Assembly (NCBI GenBank): GCA_930367205.1
Contig: OV884013.1
Span: forward strand, 92,381,333-92,445,332
Origin: Acanthosoma haemorrhoidale
Taxonomy: Eukaryota; Arthropoda; Insecta; Hemiptera; Acanthosomatidae
DNA length: 64,000 nt
Direction: 5' to 3'
Shown here one piece after another: positions 23,405 through 39,300 of the stretch. A model generated the notes under the pieces. The model saw nothing but the letters and a program-made list of their open reading frames with translations, was not told the origin of the DNA and did no database searches. The translations under genes were made by a program, and so were the position numbers. The first letter of the stretch is position 1, and each line of letters opens with the position of its first letter.

Positions 23405-24448
23405 CTAATACTCCTTTATTGTGCTATAATTACAATCTGCCTTTTATAAGGCAATAAGTAATAAGATAAATGCTCTCATTCATACCATATTTACAGTTCA
23501 TCATTCACTCGCTCATTCACACAATATTTACAGACAGCCCAGAGACCTCCCAAATCCACATGCGAAGAGAAAGCGGAGTCTTGGGAAGTCCCCCACGCTC
23601 CTCCGTCAGCCGCGTCACCGGATATTAGCCAGTGGAGGCTGACCAAGAGCGCGAGAGCCACAGACGCTCAGGACATGATTGGAGAAACTGGCCATTGCCA
23701 GGACTCCCACTGTCACGCGCTTATAGCAGGTCACGAGGCCACTGCCGTTTCAGCCTCCGAGGAGGATAATAGGGATGACTGTGCTACAGGATTAGGGTGG
23801 TTGGAAAGGCTGCTGTGGAATTTCATAAACTTGGAAGGGATGAGTTCTAGAATGTAGGGTATATTAAGGTCGTTATGAAGGGTTTTGTTGCTGACATAAT
23901 AAGGGGCATTTACTATTGTTCTCAGGACTTTTGATTGAAAGGATTGGATACGCTTGATGTTCGACTTTTTTGCTGTCCCCCATAGCTCTATTCCGTATGT
24001 CCAGATTGGTTTAAGTATAACTTTGTAGATTAGTAGTTTATTTTCTATTGAGAGATGGGATGTCCTTTGAAGTAGTCTGTACAGTTGTCCAAAGCGTCTG
24101 TTTAGTTCTTGTCTTTTTAGTCTCGTATGTGAGTTCCAGGTCAGTCGTTTGCCAAGATGGAAGCCTAAGTACCGTACTGTCTCGGATACAGGGAGAGGAA
24201 TAGAATTAAAATAAACTAGTGGACAAGTCTTGCAACAAAGGGTGAAGGTAATGTGGGAGCATTATGCTTCATTAACTTTGATCCGCCATTGATTGCACCA
24301 ATACTCGATCTCGTCAAGGTGTTTTTGAAGGTTATGGGATGCTATGTCGAGGTCTGGGTGGGATGACAAGACTGCAGTGTCATCTGCAAATGTGGCCAAG
24401 AAGGTATTGGGAGTAGAGGGAACATCAGCGGTGTATAGGTTATAGAGG
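23405..24448 (-). mobile_element. Jockey-like LINE, copy E, 5'-truncated with 11-bp target duplication
   Basis: The direct repeat GACTCTAACTA flanks the copy exactly (23394-23404 and 24449-24459). On the minus strand it starts inside the RT domain (just after GVPQGSVLGP, equivalent to about 10105 in copy A), keeps the FADD region in recognisable form, and runs through the thumb, ORF2 stop and 3' UTR to ACAATAAA. The tail between AATAAA and the target repeat is a short non-A sequence (about 10 bases). Frameshifts and stops interrupt the RT. This copy defines the family's 3' end and insertion style most clearly. Confidence 0.9.
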
Positions 24449-24509
24449 GACTCTAACTAGGCTCAAGTTACAACATTGAAATCAAGAACATAGTATGTAA
24501 AAAAACATA

Positions 24510-24510
<1 letters not shown>

Positions 24511-24570
<60 letters not shown>
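24511..24570. repeat. (GA)n microsatellite
   Basis: About 25-30 GA units with one interruption (GAGGGAGA), lying 50 bases beyond the end of LINE copy E. Confidence 0.9.
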
Positions 24571-25419
24571 TACGGGGTCGATACAAATATTATATTTACA
24601 GAATAAAAAGGATATACATTTAACATCATTCCCTGAATAATGGCCTTAGGCTATACTATATACAAAGAAAGGAAAGACGTTGTCAAACTAAGATTCTCAT
24701 TCTTAGCTGTGGTTGCTGAAGCTGTGAGTAGTCAAAGCCCTTTTTCGTGTTGTACGCTGGCCTTGTTCTGCCATCATCCTGTTCTATCCTGGGTGTCATC
24801 TCTTTGGCAGCTATATTATGGTAGTGTGAGTAAAGCAGAAAACGTAGTAAGGGACGGCTCACCTTTCCGTGTAGAATAGGTACTAAGGATTGTGACGGAC
24901 TGTGAAAAATGGAGTTTACCATAGCTTTCATAATTTTTCCACCTGATCTCATAAACTGTAAAAACAATCCGTGTAGATCTCGACTTACCGTGGATCAAGA
25001 AACATTCTTACACGTACTGTAATGTATTTTTTCTCCTCCCGTATTTGTCACCGTTGGTTGTTCTTCGAATCCATCAGTAGTCATGGTGTATATCCATGAT
25101 TCGGTATGACGAGCTGTTTGAACGTGAGGACTGCCACGTAGGCTGGTTGGTCGGCTCTTGGCATGGTCTCTTGGCACCCAATGGTACGCGCCCGACGCAA
25201 CGTAGGCTTCTCTTATTTACACCGGTATTGAAGGGACCAATTTAATTTTATATAGTGTACATTATTACCATTTCAGGCTATCAGTATCTTTTTTATCCAA
25301 CAAATAGTCCGAAAATAATTAAAATAACTTCAAGCAATACGTTACATAGTCAAGAACATAAGAAAGCAAATACGCCGAAAGACGCACAATTTCCTCCCAG
25401 CTCTCAGGCTAGGTGGCTA
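24571..25419. other. non-coding DNA
   Basis: Overlapping short frames on both strands at about 24640-25000 show no domain. Nothing else recognised. Confidence 0.35.
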
Positions 25420-25550
25420 AAACGGGGTGATTTAAAATTTCCGCACGCTACATCTCAACAATGTATCCTCCAGTACAGTATAATTTTTACGGTGCTCTTC
25501 CTTTGACTATCAGGATGTCTTCTGCTGTCCTAGATATGTTAAAATGACCC
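25420..25550. repeat. diverged repeat, partner of 22375-22520
   Basis: See 22375-22520. The shared core is CTCAACAATGTA followed about 80 bases later by a CTAGATATGTTAAA-type block. Confidence 0.4.
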
Positions 25551-28500
25551 GACCCGTGTAACAAATTTATTAACGGAAATAAAACTCAACAGGGTTTGAT
25601 GACCAAAATGTTTATGCCCATAAACAGCCAACCAGAAGAGAATCTTCTTAAGTTTGATAACTGACTGTAGGCGATTTCAATAAGAAAGAAGCGTTCGGTT
25701 ACTTTCCACATCCATCATTATAGAGTAAATAAAAACAACACCGACAGGCAGTTTATGATGGCGATGTCAATTACCATACATTTCCTATGCATCAAATGGC
25801 GCCTGTGAAAATAGCCATGAATATTCCGAGCTCACCTGAAAGGCATCGGCATACAAAATGATGAATATGCAAGGTTCATATAAAGCCTTACAAAAATATT
25901 TCTCTTTTTTCGTTTGGAGTGAATTTTCCAGCGAAGACATTACTCATATTTCTTCTGAGACTACTTACGCAGCTAACAGCCGTGAAGCGATGTTTTATTT
26001 ATTAACACGTTCAAAAAAGAACGAAGAATGATGGTACATAGGCAGATGGTATTGGAGTCGGTTCCTCCGTGGGGGTAATGAGAAGTAAAACAAACTGAGA
26101 GTGGCGCCACTTCCGGTCATTGTCTCATCTTTCCCTGCCTAATGCTCCCATTTCCGGCGAGCATGGCGTCTACCACCTGTCTGTCAATTTCCACTTTTAA
26201 ATGGCCCCAGCCTCGCTCCTATCTGATTTGACAATCGTTAACAAGGTCTGCGGTGGCGAAGTAAGCGTAAATGCTGAAATTGTTCTTAATTTGTTCGCTG
26301 ACCCATCTCCTTGGATCCTGTATGATATAAAAGGGAAATACTTCACGCGTTTCACTAATACCCTGACAAAGATCAAACCTTGAACTTACAGGTGAATAGT
26401 CGTTTAGCGTAACCTTCTAAACCGTGAAGCAGTTATGTACCCATGAGTCTACCACATAAAAGAAGGCGCTCTTTAATCACTATCAGAAACGGCCTTAATA
26501 ATTGAACATTTATTAGAAGACATTTTATTCATGGATAGTATTATTGTGAACGCCTCATAGAGTACAAAACAAAAACGTTACGAAATAAAACAAAACTATT
26601 ACCCTGTTTGAAAAATCCTGGGTTTTATAATAAACCTATTTAATGGGATCAGCCGCTTGCCCAGGCTTGGTGGTCATCATTACTTGCCAAGGTGGTGGTG
26701 TAACTTGTCGGCTAGGAAGGATTTTCCACGTTTTCTGTTCCATTTATGGGTTTAGAATTTTGAGGAACATGACAAAAAGGAGCCAATATGTTATAAAACT
26801 AAAACTCAAATTAATCGAAATTAATCAAAAACTGTTTTAACGATATTCCAATTTTCACATCTAAAGTTTTACATTACATTCAGCAGCACTTTTTCTCTTA
26901 TTAACAGCATATATGATAGCACATATTTAGTACATAATACATACACATATAGATATCAAATGCAAAAACTGTTTTTCTAGGTCTGCTTGGTCAAATAGTT
27001 TACCAAACAGTATGAATAAACATCTGTAATGGCAATCATCCGTTTGCTGTGAGAGTGAAACCCGATATTGTACGACCAATAGCCAAGCCAATGCCAACAT
27101 ACGCCAGTACTTTTACCAAGGTCCATCCACAGATATGGCAAGTGACCCACTTACTGTATGTGTGAGAGTAAATATTACACATTATTTATTATTTGTATAG
27201 GAGTGTTACGTGTTTTGTTATGATGAAGAAAGATTAGGCTAAGAATTGCAGGTGAAGGTAATAATTAAAACTATGGGGAATAACTGTTGAAAAGTTTAAA
27301 AATTGTATAAAATAGAATTAAGAAATATATATGATGAATTAATTGTTGCAAGTAATCAAAAAAGTGAGGTGCTATCCCATTGTATCCCCTAACCCCCTCC
27401 CCCCTGTAAGTAAACTAATACAGTTTGTATTTTTTTTTTTATTTATTAAAGTTCAGGATATAATAAAATGAAATTCCCATCACAATTTGGTTACCTGCTA
27501 TACAGTAACATCGTTTTTGTCTCGTTTATACTTTTATATCCCTTCCAACTGAAAGAAAATACAGAGCTAACCCTTAAGATCAGATACTAGTCAAGATCGT
27601 ATTTAAGCCAGATCACAGATCAAGTCATGATCTGATGATGCGGTTATGACCTGTGAGTATTTTTTTAAATGACTTTTAGGGTCTTTACAATGCGTTATAA
27701 GTTTAAATCAACCTTAAGAGGTCAATGATCAAACTCAATGAATATATGTGATGAGGTAACGTGGTCATGAAAGGATTTGAGGAACCGCAACTGTTGGAAA
27801 TATTAAATTATTGTGGTCTTCTAGAGGGACTAGAGGGAGAACACATAAAATCGCCTCAGGCCTGTTCAAAAATCATTTTTGTAACTTTAATATTCTGTAC
27901 GATGTGCTGTGTGTTTTACTAACAAATTTCATTTTTATTATTTCTTACTACTTGGGAACTAATCTAACTACTTAAAACCCGGTCTTGGGCTCACGGGCTT
28001 GTTTAATATATTAACGAACTGTTATATTAAATGAGCCATGGAAAAAAAAGAAGGGAAAAAGTGTTTTCGTCCATTATATTTCCCTCTTTTAACCAGTAAA
28101 CCAAACTTTGCAGTCATACCATAAAGCTCATTAACGAGGAGCGAATATCGTGCAAGTCTTGCGTAGATATTGCCCTTAGGGAAACTGACACACCCTCATG
28201 ATGGCTGACGATCTCGTTTCGAGTGGATGTTGACGGAGTGGTATCAAATAGTAGGCACCCCTAACAGTAATCACTCACACGACAGTCCCTCAAGCTGCTA
28301 TGAATCCGCTTTCAATAAGAGGGGTGGGATGAAGGGTGCATGCCCGCTCCCACCGAACCCGTAAAATTATTTTTTTTTTACTGGTCTGACAATGTTCAAA
28401 TAGCAAGCGATCGGGTTTCTCTCCCCTTACTCTGATTGTAAGAATAACGCCACACAACAGAATCGACACACACCACTTTCAAATGTGAAATGAAAAAATA

Positions 28501-29105
28501 TACATTGTTCCCTAGCAGTAACAAAAAGGAGCAGGTATGTCTATCTGAAAAAAAAAAATGTAACATTTTACTCTATAAGTTCTATGTAACTCTATAAATA
28601 ATAAAGGGCATATGTACACATGTAACGACTACAATAAACCAAGGTCATAAGATTAAAACAAAAAAAGGGGGAAAGAATGTGATAGCCCGACCATGAAACC
28701 TCATTATACCCCCTAAAAATTTATTTTATCACTTTTATTAGACTGTGTAACGCATTTATGTTCAAATCGAACTTAAGACTCAACGTATGTGTCCAACAAA
28801 CAAAATAAAAAACATGACCTATAACCCTAAAATCTTATTTTTTTAAATTCAATCTTAACAGGTCCAACAATGAAAATTTTCAAGAAATTGGTTACATTCA
28901 ATGGTGTAGTCAATTTCGGGTCTTAATTCTAGTATATAAATTCACGTCATTCATTTCGTTACTCATCTCTTCACAGTGACCTCCGTGTACAACTGTCCTT
29001 GACCTTATACCCTTAAGGTCTTTACTGGCCTAACCCTGGTTGCAGAGTAAGAGATCAGCGTTCTGTGACTTTGCCATTTGTCTGGGGATGGGCTACATTA
29101 CTGAG
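25551..29105. other. AT-rich non-coding DNA, no gene seen
   Basis: No frame longer than 65 codons and no recognised RNA gene. A GC-richer patch at about 26090-26330 has no known motif. Confidence 0.4.
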
Positions 29106-29395
29106 CTATCTGACTCCATACCTAAGATGGTGTGTCCTGACATTGCGCAAAGTTTGGGAGAAGAGGTTCAGGGTAAGTATTATAGGTAGTTTACATGGTC
29201 TAGGAATGACTGTAAATTCACATTCGGTATCTGAGGGTTAGTGAAAACTGTCGGGACCCCAAAGGCAAGTGTGAACCAGAAAGAGGCGGACTGGATCGCT
29301 GGGGGAAACTCCACCTATTTTGTAGGGCCCCAGAAGAGTGGAAGGGGGTCACCTTCCAGGTGAATGCCAGAGTTACTAGCGAACTATGAACTAGC
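29106..29395 (+). repeat. dispersed repeat R, copy 1
   Basis: Shares with the copies at 31745-32112 (minus), 38630-38995 and 60786-61145 the ordered blocks GGTGTG.CC.GACA, TAGTTT.C.TGGTCT.GGAATGAC, CCCAAAGGC.AGT, GAGGCGGACTGGATCGCTGGGGGA and GTAGGGCCCCAGAAG. It has no conserved reading frame across copies. About 290 bases are present and the 3' part seen in the other copies is missing. Its class is unknown; it may be the end of a larger retroelement or a SINE. Confidence 0.7.
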
Positions 29396-30957
29396 CTGCA
29401 GCCACGGTATGTATTGGATAAACAATATTTACAATAGCATACAGATATAATTGGTTTTGCAGTAAATATTTACATATTGGTTTTGTTTAGATCAGAGGAG
29501 AGAAAATCTTCTTCTTAATATTTGTTAGCGGTGTCTCTACTATGCTAAACAAGCAAATTGTAATTTTTCAAATAAAGATCAGTAATCTCTCAGTTCGTTG
29601 CTAAATTTGTGTTAAATTCGTTGAGATATGAGTTATAGTTCCGTGACCATACCCAAAAGACGTTCATTGGCTTACACTTCCTATTTCAATAATAAACCTC
29701 ACATATATTCCTTTGAAAGAGGCGATGCTCCTGTCTATCCGTCGTCCTACCTTACATGAAGTACATACGCAGAAAACGAAGCTTTGGACGACTCAAAAAC
29801 TTTAAATGTCCAAATATCGTTTAATTAATTTGTTAATTAAGTTTGATTAATACAATACTTGTGACAATAATGATGAGAAATGTAAAAATAAATCGGCGAT
29901 TCAACCTTTGTGGCGGACATAAAACACTTCGGATCGATTTCGCTTGACCACTATCAAATATTCAGATGTCTGAAGGCCGGCAACAGTTTCTAGGTAGACA
30001 GCTTATTTAAACTATCACCAAACATATATTGTATTCTAATAGATGACAATAAATTTAGGAATTTAAATACGCTACAATTTAGTACTAGTATATAGTGATA
30101 TTATTCAAATTTTGTACTTATGAAACAACAGCATAGAGTATTCAGTGGCTATTTCATACCCTATATCATTGTGAAAATATTTTTTGGCACATCAAAATAG
30201 GCACAGACTGACAAAACTAAAAGTACTAAAAGTATTTAAATGGATAAGCTACCCTATTATTAGGTCGCGGCATTTATATATTTCCAAGGGCTCTGATCAT
30301 GTAGCATAGAAAGTAGTTCTAAATAGGCACAAAGTAATAAATGCAATTTTTTTAATTTTTCTAAAACTTTTAATTGAGTAGTACAGCACAAAGAAAACAG
30401 TGCATCGCGAGGTTGATTAAAATCAAAGAAGTACTGCACGCAGTCTAAAAGTGACAAAAATTGTTATTTTAGGGCCACGGCTAATCATAATCTGGCTGAA
30501 ATACAAATTTGACCTGTTGTAAACAGATTTTGTAATTCTTACAAGTGGATTTGTTTGACGTCGTAATTTTAAAATAATTTTAACTATTCTGCTACAATAT
30601 TAGGAGTGTGAATATTTAATAGTCCTGATGTTATTCAAAGTTTTGTATTCAGATTTTCTTAAATTAGTTTGGAATATCTCGGAATTCTCATGTAACTAGT
30701 TATTATATGTTCTTTATCTATTTTTGGCAGCGTAATTGAGATATTAAGAGGATTTTCCAGCCACATTCATGACAAATGAGAATTTACAATTGATTCGTAA
30801 TATACCGAAGGAACAGTATTCATATAGGACAAATTTCAATGGCTAATTGAAATACATTTAGCATAAATTTGAAAGACATAAGAATATCTACCGCTTGATA
30901 AGATAAGACTTTCGAAAATAATTTTTATTGTACTAACAGTATTTGTTGTAATATAGA
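29396..30957. other. AT-rich non-coding DNA
   Basis: No gene recognised. Confidence 0.4.
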
Positions 30958-31166
30958 CACTATTATTGATAATTATTAGCCAAATAAAAGATAATTGGTT
31001 ACGTTTGGGACTTGAACCCGGGGACAACAATAGAATCATATTAGGTAGATCGTCAATTGTGCAGGCTAGCTCAATCAGATTGGTATCCCTGACTGGATAT
31101 TGTGATATTGGGTTCCAGTTTTAATCTTGAGTTATTTTTTATTTGGCTAATAATGATTAATAGTAG
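30958..31166. repeat. head-to-head pair of tRNA-derived SINE-like elements
   Basis: On the minus strand GGTTCAAGTCC (plus 31008-31018) is a good RNA polymerase III B box, followed by a tail ending TTATTTGGCTAATAATTAT. On the plus strand a D-arm-like A box TAGCTCAATCAGATTGG (about 31064-31080) is followed by a weak B box and by the same tail in the opposite direction (TTATTTGGCTAATAATGATT, about 31137-31156). The tails form an inverted repeat of over 30 bases. The minus-strand unit matches the SINE at 60490-60625. No complete tRNA cloverleaf can be drawn, so these are not tRNA genes. Confidence 0.55.
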
Positions 31167-31528
31167 GCATTGACTATCAAAATATAATGAAGCTGTAGCA
31201 ACCGCTAACTTCATAAGATAAATCACCCTATGCTCTATTGTATATATATTGTAAATTTGTTATAATATGTTGTAAATTAATTTAAACAAATGTAAATAAC
31301 ATTACCAAACCATAAGTCATACCAGTATAAATATTGTAAACAATAAAAGACGCAGCGGCAAAAAAACTAGTCAGAGGCCCTGCAAGGAAAAAACAGGTAG
31401 CAACCGACCCAGACCGAGGCCTGGGACAAAGCGTCACCGCAACCCTGCGGTATGGTTGGTCAGAATAACGCCTCAGATCATTGGCTACTGACAAGCCAGC
31501 ACTGACTATAAATAGGGCCAGGTTTTGG
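31167..31528. other. non-coding DNA
   Basis: The 85-codon minus-strand frame at 31282-31539 has no recognisable domain, and the small retroposon at 31541 follows directly after its ATG end. Confidence 0.35.
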
Positions 31529-31540
31529 CCTGAAATCATT

Positions 31541-31635
31541 ATAGGGGTCTCCCCTTAGTGAAAGGCACTTTTCAGCCAAAGATAATTTTCCTTATTTTTC
31601 CCACATTCCTATTTTTATAAGTTTGAGAGCTTAGG

Positions 31636-31677
<42 letters not shown>
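31541..31677 (+). mobile_element. very young retroposon: 95-base body, (A)42 tail, 12-bp target duplication
   Basis: The identical 12-mer CCTGAAATCATT lies immediately before (31529-31540) and after (31678-31689) the insert. The insert consists of about 95 bases (ATAGGGGTCTCCCC to GAGCTTAGG) followed by about 42 uninterrupted A residues at 31636-31677. This is the hallmark of LINE-mediated retroposition of an RNA. The body has a small 5' hairpin (AGGGG TCT CCCCT) but I do not recognise the parent RNA. The unbroken tail and perfect duplication indicate a recent event. Confidence 0.8.
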
Positions 31678-31682
<5 letters not shown>

Positions 31683-31744
31683 AATCATTCTATAAAATCA
31701 TTCTAAACAACGGCTCTCTGACTGGTGGACCTGCAGCTGCAATG

Positions 31745-32112
31745 ATGTTTTAAGATTGGCCTTCTCATTGATGAAAACCTATAGATCTATCTTCCTAACC
31801 TCGCTATGGATTGTCTGCCTTCGTCTCGCTAAAACTAGCACCTCCTGGTGAGAGACCTCTTCCTCGCGGACAACGGTTGTCGTCACCCTACAAACTTTAC
31901 CTAGTAGTGTCTCCCACGGCAATCCAGTCTCCCTCTCTCCGGTTCACACTGACCTTTGGGATCCGGACGGTTTTCGCCTTCCCTCAGAAACCGAGGGTGA
32001 ATTCGTGGTCATTTCAAGACCACACAAACTACCTACAATACCTACCCAATACCTCTTCTCCCGGACATAGTTCCTTGTCGGGGCACATACCTATCAAATA
32101 TGGAGTCAGATA
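31745..32112 (-). repeat. dispersed repeat R, copy 2
   Basis: Reverse-complement match to the copies at 29106 and 38630. It includes the 3' part (GCGAGACGAAGGCAG, TAGCGAGGTTAGGA, ATGAGAAG) that copy 1 lacks. Near its 5' end it shares CTATCTGACTCCATA with copy 1. The 100-codon plus-strand frame at 31811-32113 is antisense to the repeat and its frame is not kept in the copy at 38630, so I do not call it a gene. Confidence 0.7.
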
Positions 32113-33619
32113 GTAAGACCCGTCATGAAGCTATTGTCCAGGTAACATCCTAATCAACCCTCACTTCGTCACTAGGGCTAGGGTAACTAGACACCCCCCT
32201 CGTGACGACCCGACAGGAGCTAATAACAATACGCACTTTTAATTTTCCTAATGATTATATTTTAAATAATTTACTTAAATCTTATCCCTTTTTTTGTAGA
32301 TTTTTAATTAGCTATACTCTTTTAATACAATCCGTCAACTGTTTCTCATAGTCTACGTATAAAACCAAATAGTTACGCTTTGGCGTTATAATTTTAAACG
32401 CAGAACAATGACAGAAACGTCGACAACTTATCGAATTTTTAAACAAAAACAATTTTTTTTCTCGCTGGTCATTGGTGACAACTCTCAGAGGCATACAAAA
32501 TATTTTTGGACTTAGTATCGTGAAGTTTCATTGAAATAAGTAAACCCACGGGCTTGTTCTTAGTAATAACAATTTACCATTTTAAAATTTTCATTACCTT
32601 TTGTGGAATACAACAATGAATGAATATAAATTTAAAGATACTATCGTTCACAGGCATGTTATTCTTTGCATTGTTGCGAATATTATTATTGATTATTTAA
32701 AAAAAAAAAATGTAAATACTTAATTTTTTTGTATGTAATTTAAGCGCTGAGGATACAGAAATAGGCAAATCGCCGAATATTTATGTACTGCCATAAATAA
32801 AAGATATTTAGAAAGACTTTTAACTTGTACAATATGTAGATAATTTTTCCTTTGGTTAATATTTGAAGAAAGATAGTTTCAAATAGGGCATTGGCGGTCT
32901 ATAGCTGTGATTGTTTTATTATTAATTTATGCACATGAACTGATCAAATTGAGTTGTGGTTGCCCATCAGGCAGAAGGGAAACATGAGTCACTGGTGGGT
33001 GGAATTCGCTGGAGGGATTCCAGGCCTGGAATTTCAGATCAAACCCTCGGCCACGCATGTCCGCTTGGCCTGCTGAGGCTCATTAGGGTTTCATATAACT
33101 ACAAAATTAATCGTTTAGGTTTTATGGTTGTATCGTCTTGGAACGTTGAATCAGATGAAACCACACAATCCAACATATATTTCAATTAGTACATATCTTG
33201 CATGTGTCGTATTTCTTTTATAAGACTGTAAATACTTTCTTATGATCTTATTAGCCCTGTAAAAGCTACCCTAATTCCACCGGTGAGCACTCATTGCTGA
33301 GATAACTTTGAAATATATTGTACATTTTTTATAAATGGTTATAAAAATGTTTAAAAAATAGAGTATTTTAGTATATATTTAGATATTTACAAAATAGAAA
33401 GTATTTTTTTAATACACGTAATACTATTGCTAACGCTGCTGCTACATTGTCATGTTACCTGGGTCTTGTTTAGTAAATATTTTTATGTAGTCCGTAATGC
33501 ATTATTCCAATAATCACCAATTTACCTGAATGATTATTTCATTATTCATTATTTCCATACTCCATCTAATCCAGATGATGTCCAGCAGGGCACATAGACG
33601 ATACAACGCCTGCTGTGAA
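32113..33619. other. AT-rich non-coding DNA
   Basis: No gene recognised. A GC-richer patch at about 32955-33090 carries no known motif. Confidence 0.4.
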
Positions 33620-33865
33620 TAGTCAACGATCTCCGAAAAGCAGTTTTGAGGCAATAGCTTTTGATGGTTTCCAAAACAAACCTGTCATCTATTTTGTCTC
33701 TGTTGATGTAAATTTCACTATGAATTTCTCATATCAATCAACGACACACTGACTTTGCTCATTGCTGCTCTCGTCGGTAGATCCATTTGCATTCCGACCC
33801 AAAAGAAGGGTAGTGGATTCTTGAAACAAATTGAGTCGCACTTGCACGATGAAAAGAGGCCTAGG
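33620..33865 (+). repeat. old dispersed repeat, partner of 1165-1405
   Basis: Same ordered blocks as 1165-1405: CTCCGAAAAGCAGTTTTGA, TTTCTCATATCAATCAACGA, TAGATCCATTTGCA and CCCAAAAGAAGGGTAGTG. Same orientation, strongly diverged. Confidence 0.6.
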
Positions 33866-38011
<4,146 letters not shown>

Positions 38012-38440
38012 TGGAACAGTCTGAAGGCACGAGAACCACTAACATCAGCGATTTCCAGATTTAAAAAAGCATCTTTATGAATTTATAACATCCCATTTGT
38101 GGATACAAGGAAACGATCTAGCTGATCAAGATGGTCAGGAAGCTACTTCAGAAGCAATCAAACAAGTGAATATTCATACCTACACTGACGTACTTACAGA
38201 AGAGAAAAAATAACTACCAGGCACAAGAATAGGAGAACACCAAATAAGATTACGCTAAAGCAATCACAAGTTATTACCTATTAGAGAATAGGACAAATTA
38301 ATCTGACCGATCTTCTGAACCTTGGCAGACCGTCTTGCGAGTTGTGTGGTTATGTGCTATCTCTCGACAAAAAACCGTCTCTGCAGGACGACTCGAAGAA
38401 ATAAAAAAAGAGAAATTCAAGGAAATCACGCTAACCCTCT
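38012..38440 (+). pseudogene. relic of a LINE ORF2 C-terminus with an RNase H-like segment
   Basis: The frame at 38094-38213 reads WIQGNDLADQDGQEAT then a short tail, resembling the final RNase H motif of non-LTR retrotransposons (H.GI.GNE.AD..AKEA). About 90 bases on, after stops and frameshifts, NLTDLLNLGRPSCELCG resembles the short Cys-containing tail that follows RNase H in such ORFs. Just upstream (38012-38080) WNSLKARE...ISRFKKASL could be LINE-like but is weaker. No RT core is visible. It is distinct from the RNase H-less Jockey-like family of copies A-E. Confidence 0.45.
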
Positions 38441-38484
38441 GTCGGGCTCAGATAATTGAGTATCCCCAAAGTAGGGAGGAGACG

Positions 38485-38605
38485 CCCGCCGCGGGCTAGG
38501 GTGGCTACAACCTCTTAGCCACCGTCCGGCGGTCGCCTAGAAAGAGATAAGGCGGGTGGCCTGTGGTCTTTCAACCTGGCTGCCGGCCTAGTCGGCGGGC
38601 AGCCT
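38485..38605. other. GC-rich island with two strong hairpins
   Basis: Hairpin 1 has arms GTGGCTA (38501-38507) and TAGCCAC (38516-38522) around an 8-base loop. Hairpin 2 has 11-base arms GGCTGCCGGCC (38578-38588) and GGCGGGCAGCC (38594-38604), with one mismatch and a 5-base loop. The island is far more GC-rich than its surroundings and leads directly into repeat R copy 3, so it may be the structured 5' end of that element. Confidence 0.45.
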
Positions 38606-38629
38606 AATTCGTTTTGTGGTTTGTCTTAA

Positions 38630-38995
38630 GGTGTGTGCCCCGACAAAGCACTATGTTCAGGAGAAGAGGAACAGGGTAGGTTATAGGTAGTTTGTGTGGT
38701 CTTGGAATGACCACGAATTCACACTCGGTGTCTAAGGGTAGGCGAAAAGCGTTCGGATCCCAAAGGCGAGTGAGAACCGGAGAGAAGCAGACTGGATTGC
38801 TGTGGGAGACGCTACTGGTAAGTTTGTAGGGCCACGGCAACCATCGTCCGCGAGGGAGAGGTCTCTCCCAAGGAGGTGGTAGTTTTAGCGAGACGAAGGC
38901 AGAGATTCCCACTAGGAAGGTGTGGGGTCTGACAACGCCGGGCTAAAGTATAGCGAGGTTAGGAGAGAGAGATGCAGAGGTAGATGAATGAGAAG
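38630..38995 (+). repeat. dispersed repeat R, copy 3
   Basis: Shares GTGTGCCCCGACA, TGGTCTTGGAATGACCACGA, GGATCCCAAAGGCGAGTG, GCAGACTGGATTGCTG and the end block TAGCGAGGTTAGGAGAGA..GATGCAGAGGTA with the other copies. The 102-codon antisense frame at 38604-38912 is not conserved in frame between copies. Confidence 0.75.
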
Positions 38996-39300
38996 ACCAT
39001 GGTTCAAGTAGAGCACCAAGCGCCAGTGCATAGAGAGTGAGAGAGAAGTGTTCAAGGTGCCGGTTTGCTTCTTTCTGATTTTCACCCTAATGGTTGCTTC
39101 TTATATTGGCGGCTAGTCGTGGTGGGGAGTCATCCCAACCAGTGGCTGTTCTCCCCACTATCTTCTCCCCCACTCCGACTGACGTCATAAGCTTTATTAA
39201 GCATATGGAAACAATGATAGATATGATCTGACCGAGAAGAGGGTGACTTATAATTATTTGTAATTAAGAGGTGGCCACAACACCCTCCTATGACAGATAG

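Noticed and set aside
31008..31018. Possible tRNA genes at 31008 and 60552 because of good B boxes
   Set aside because: No seven-base acceptor stem or anticodon arm can be formed around either B box, and both belong to a repeated SINE-like unit with an AT-rich tail.
31811..32113. 100-codon frame in repeat R copy 2, resembling the 102-codon antisense frame at 38604-38912
   Set aside because: The similarity follows the DNA repeat, and the two proteins diverge completely after a frame difference following PYKL.
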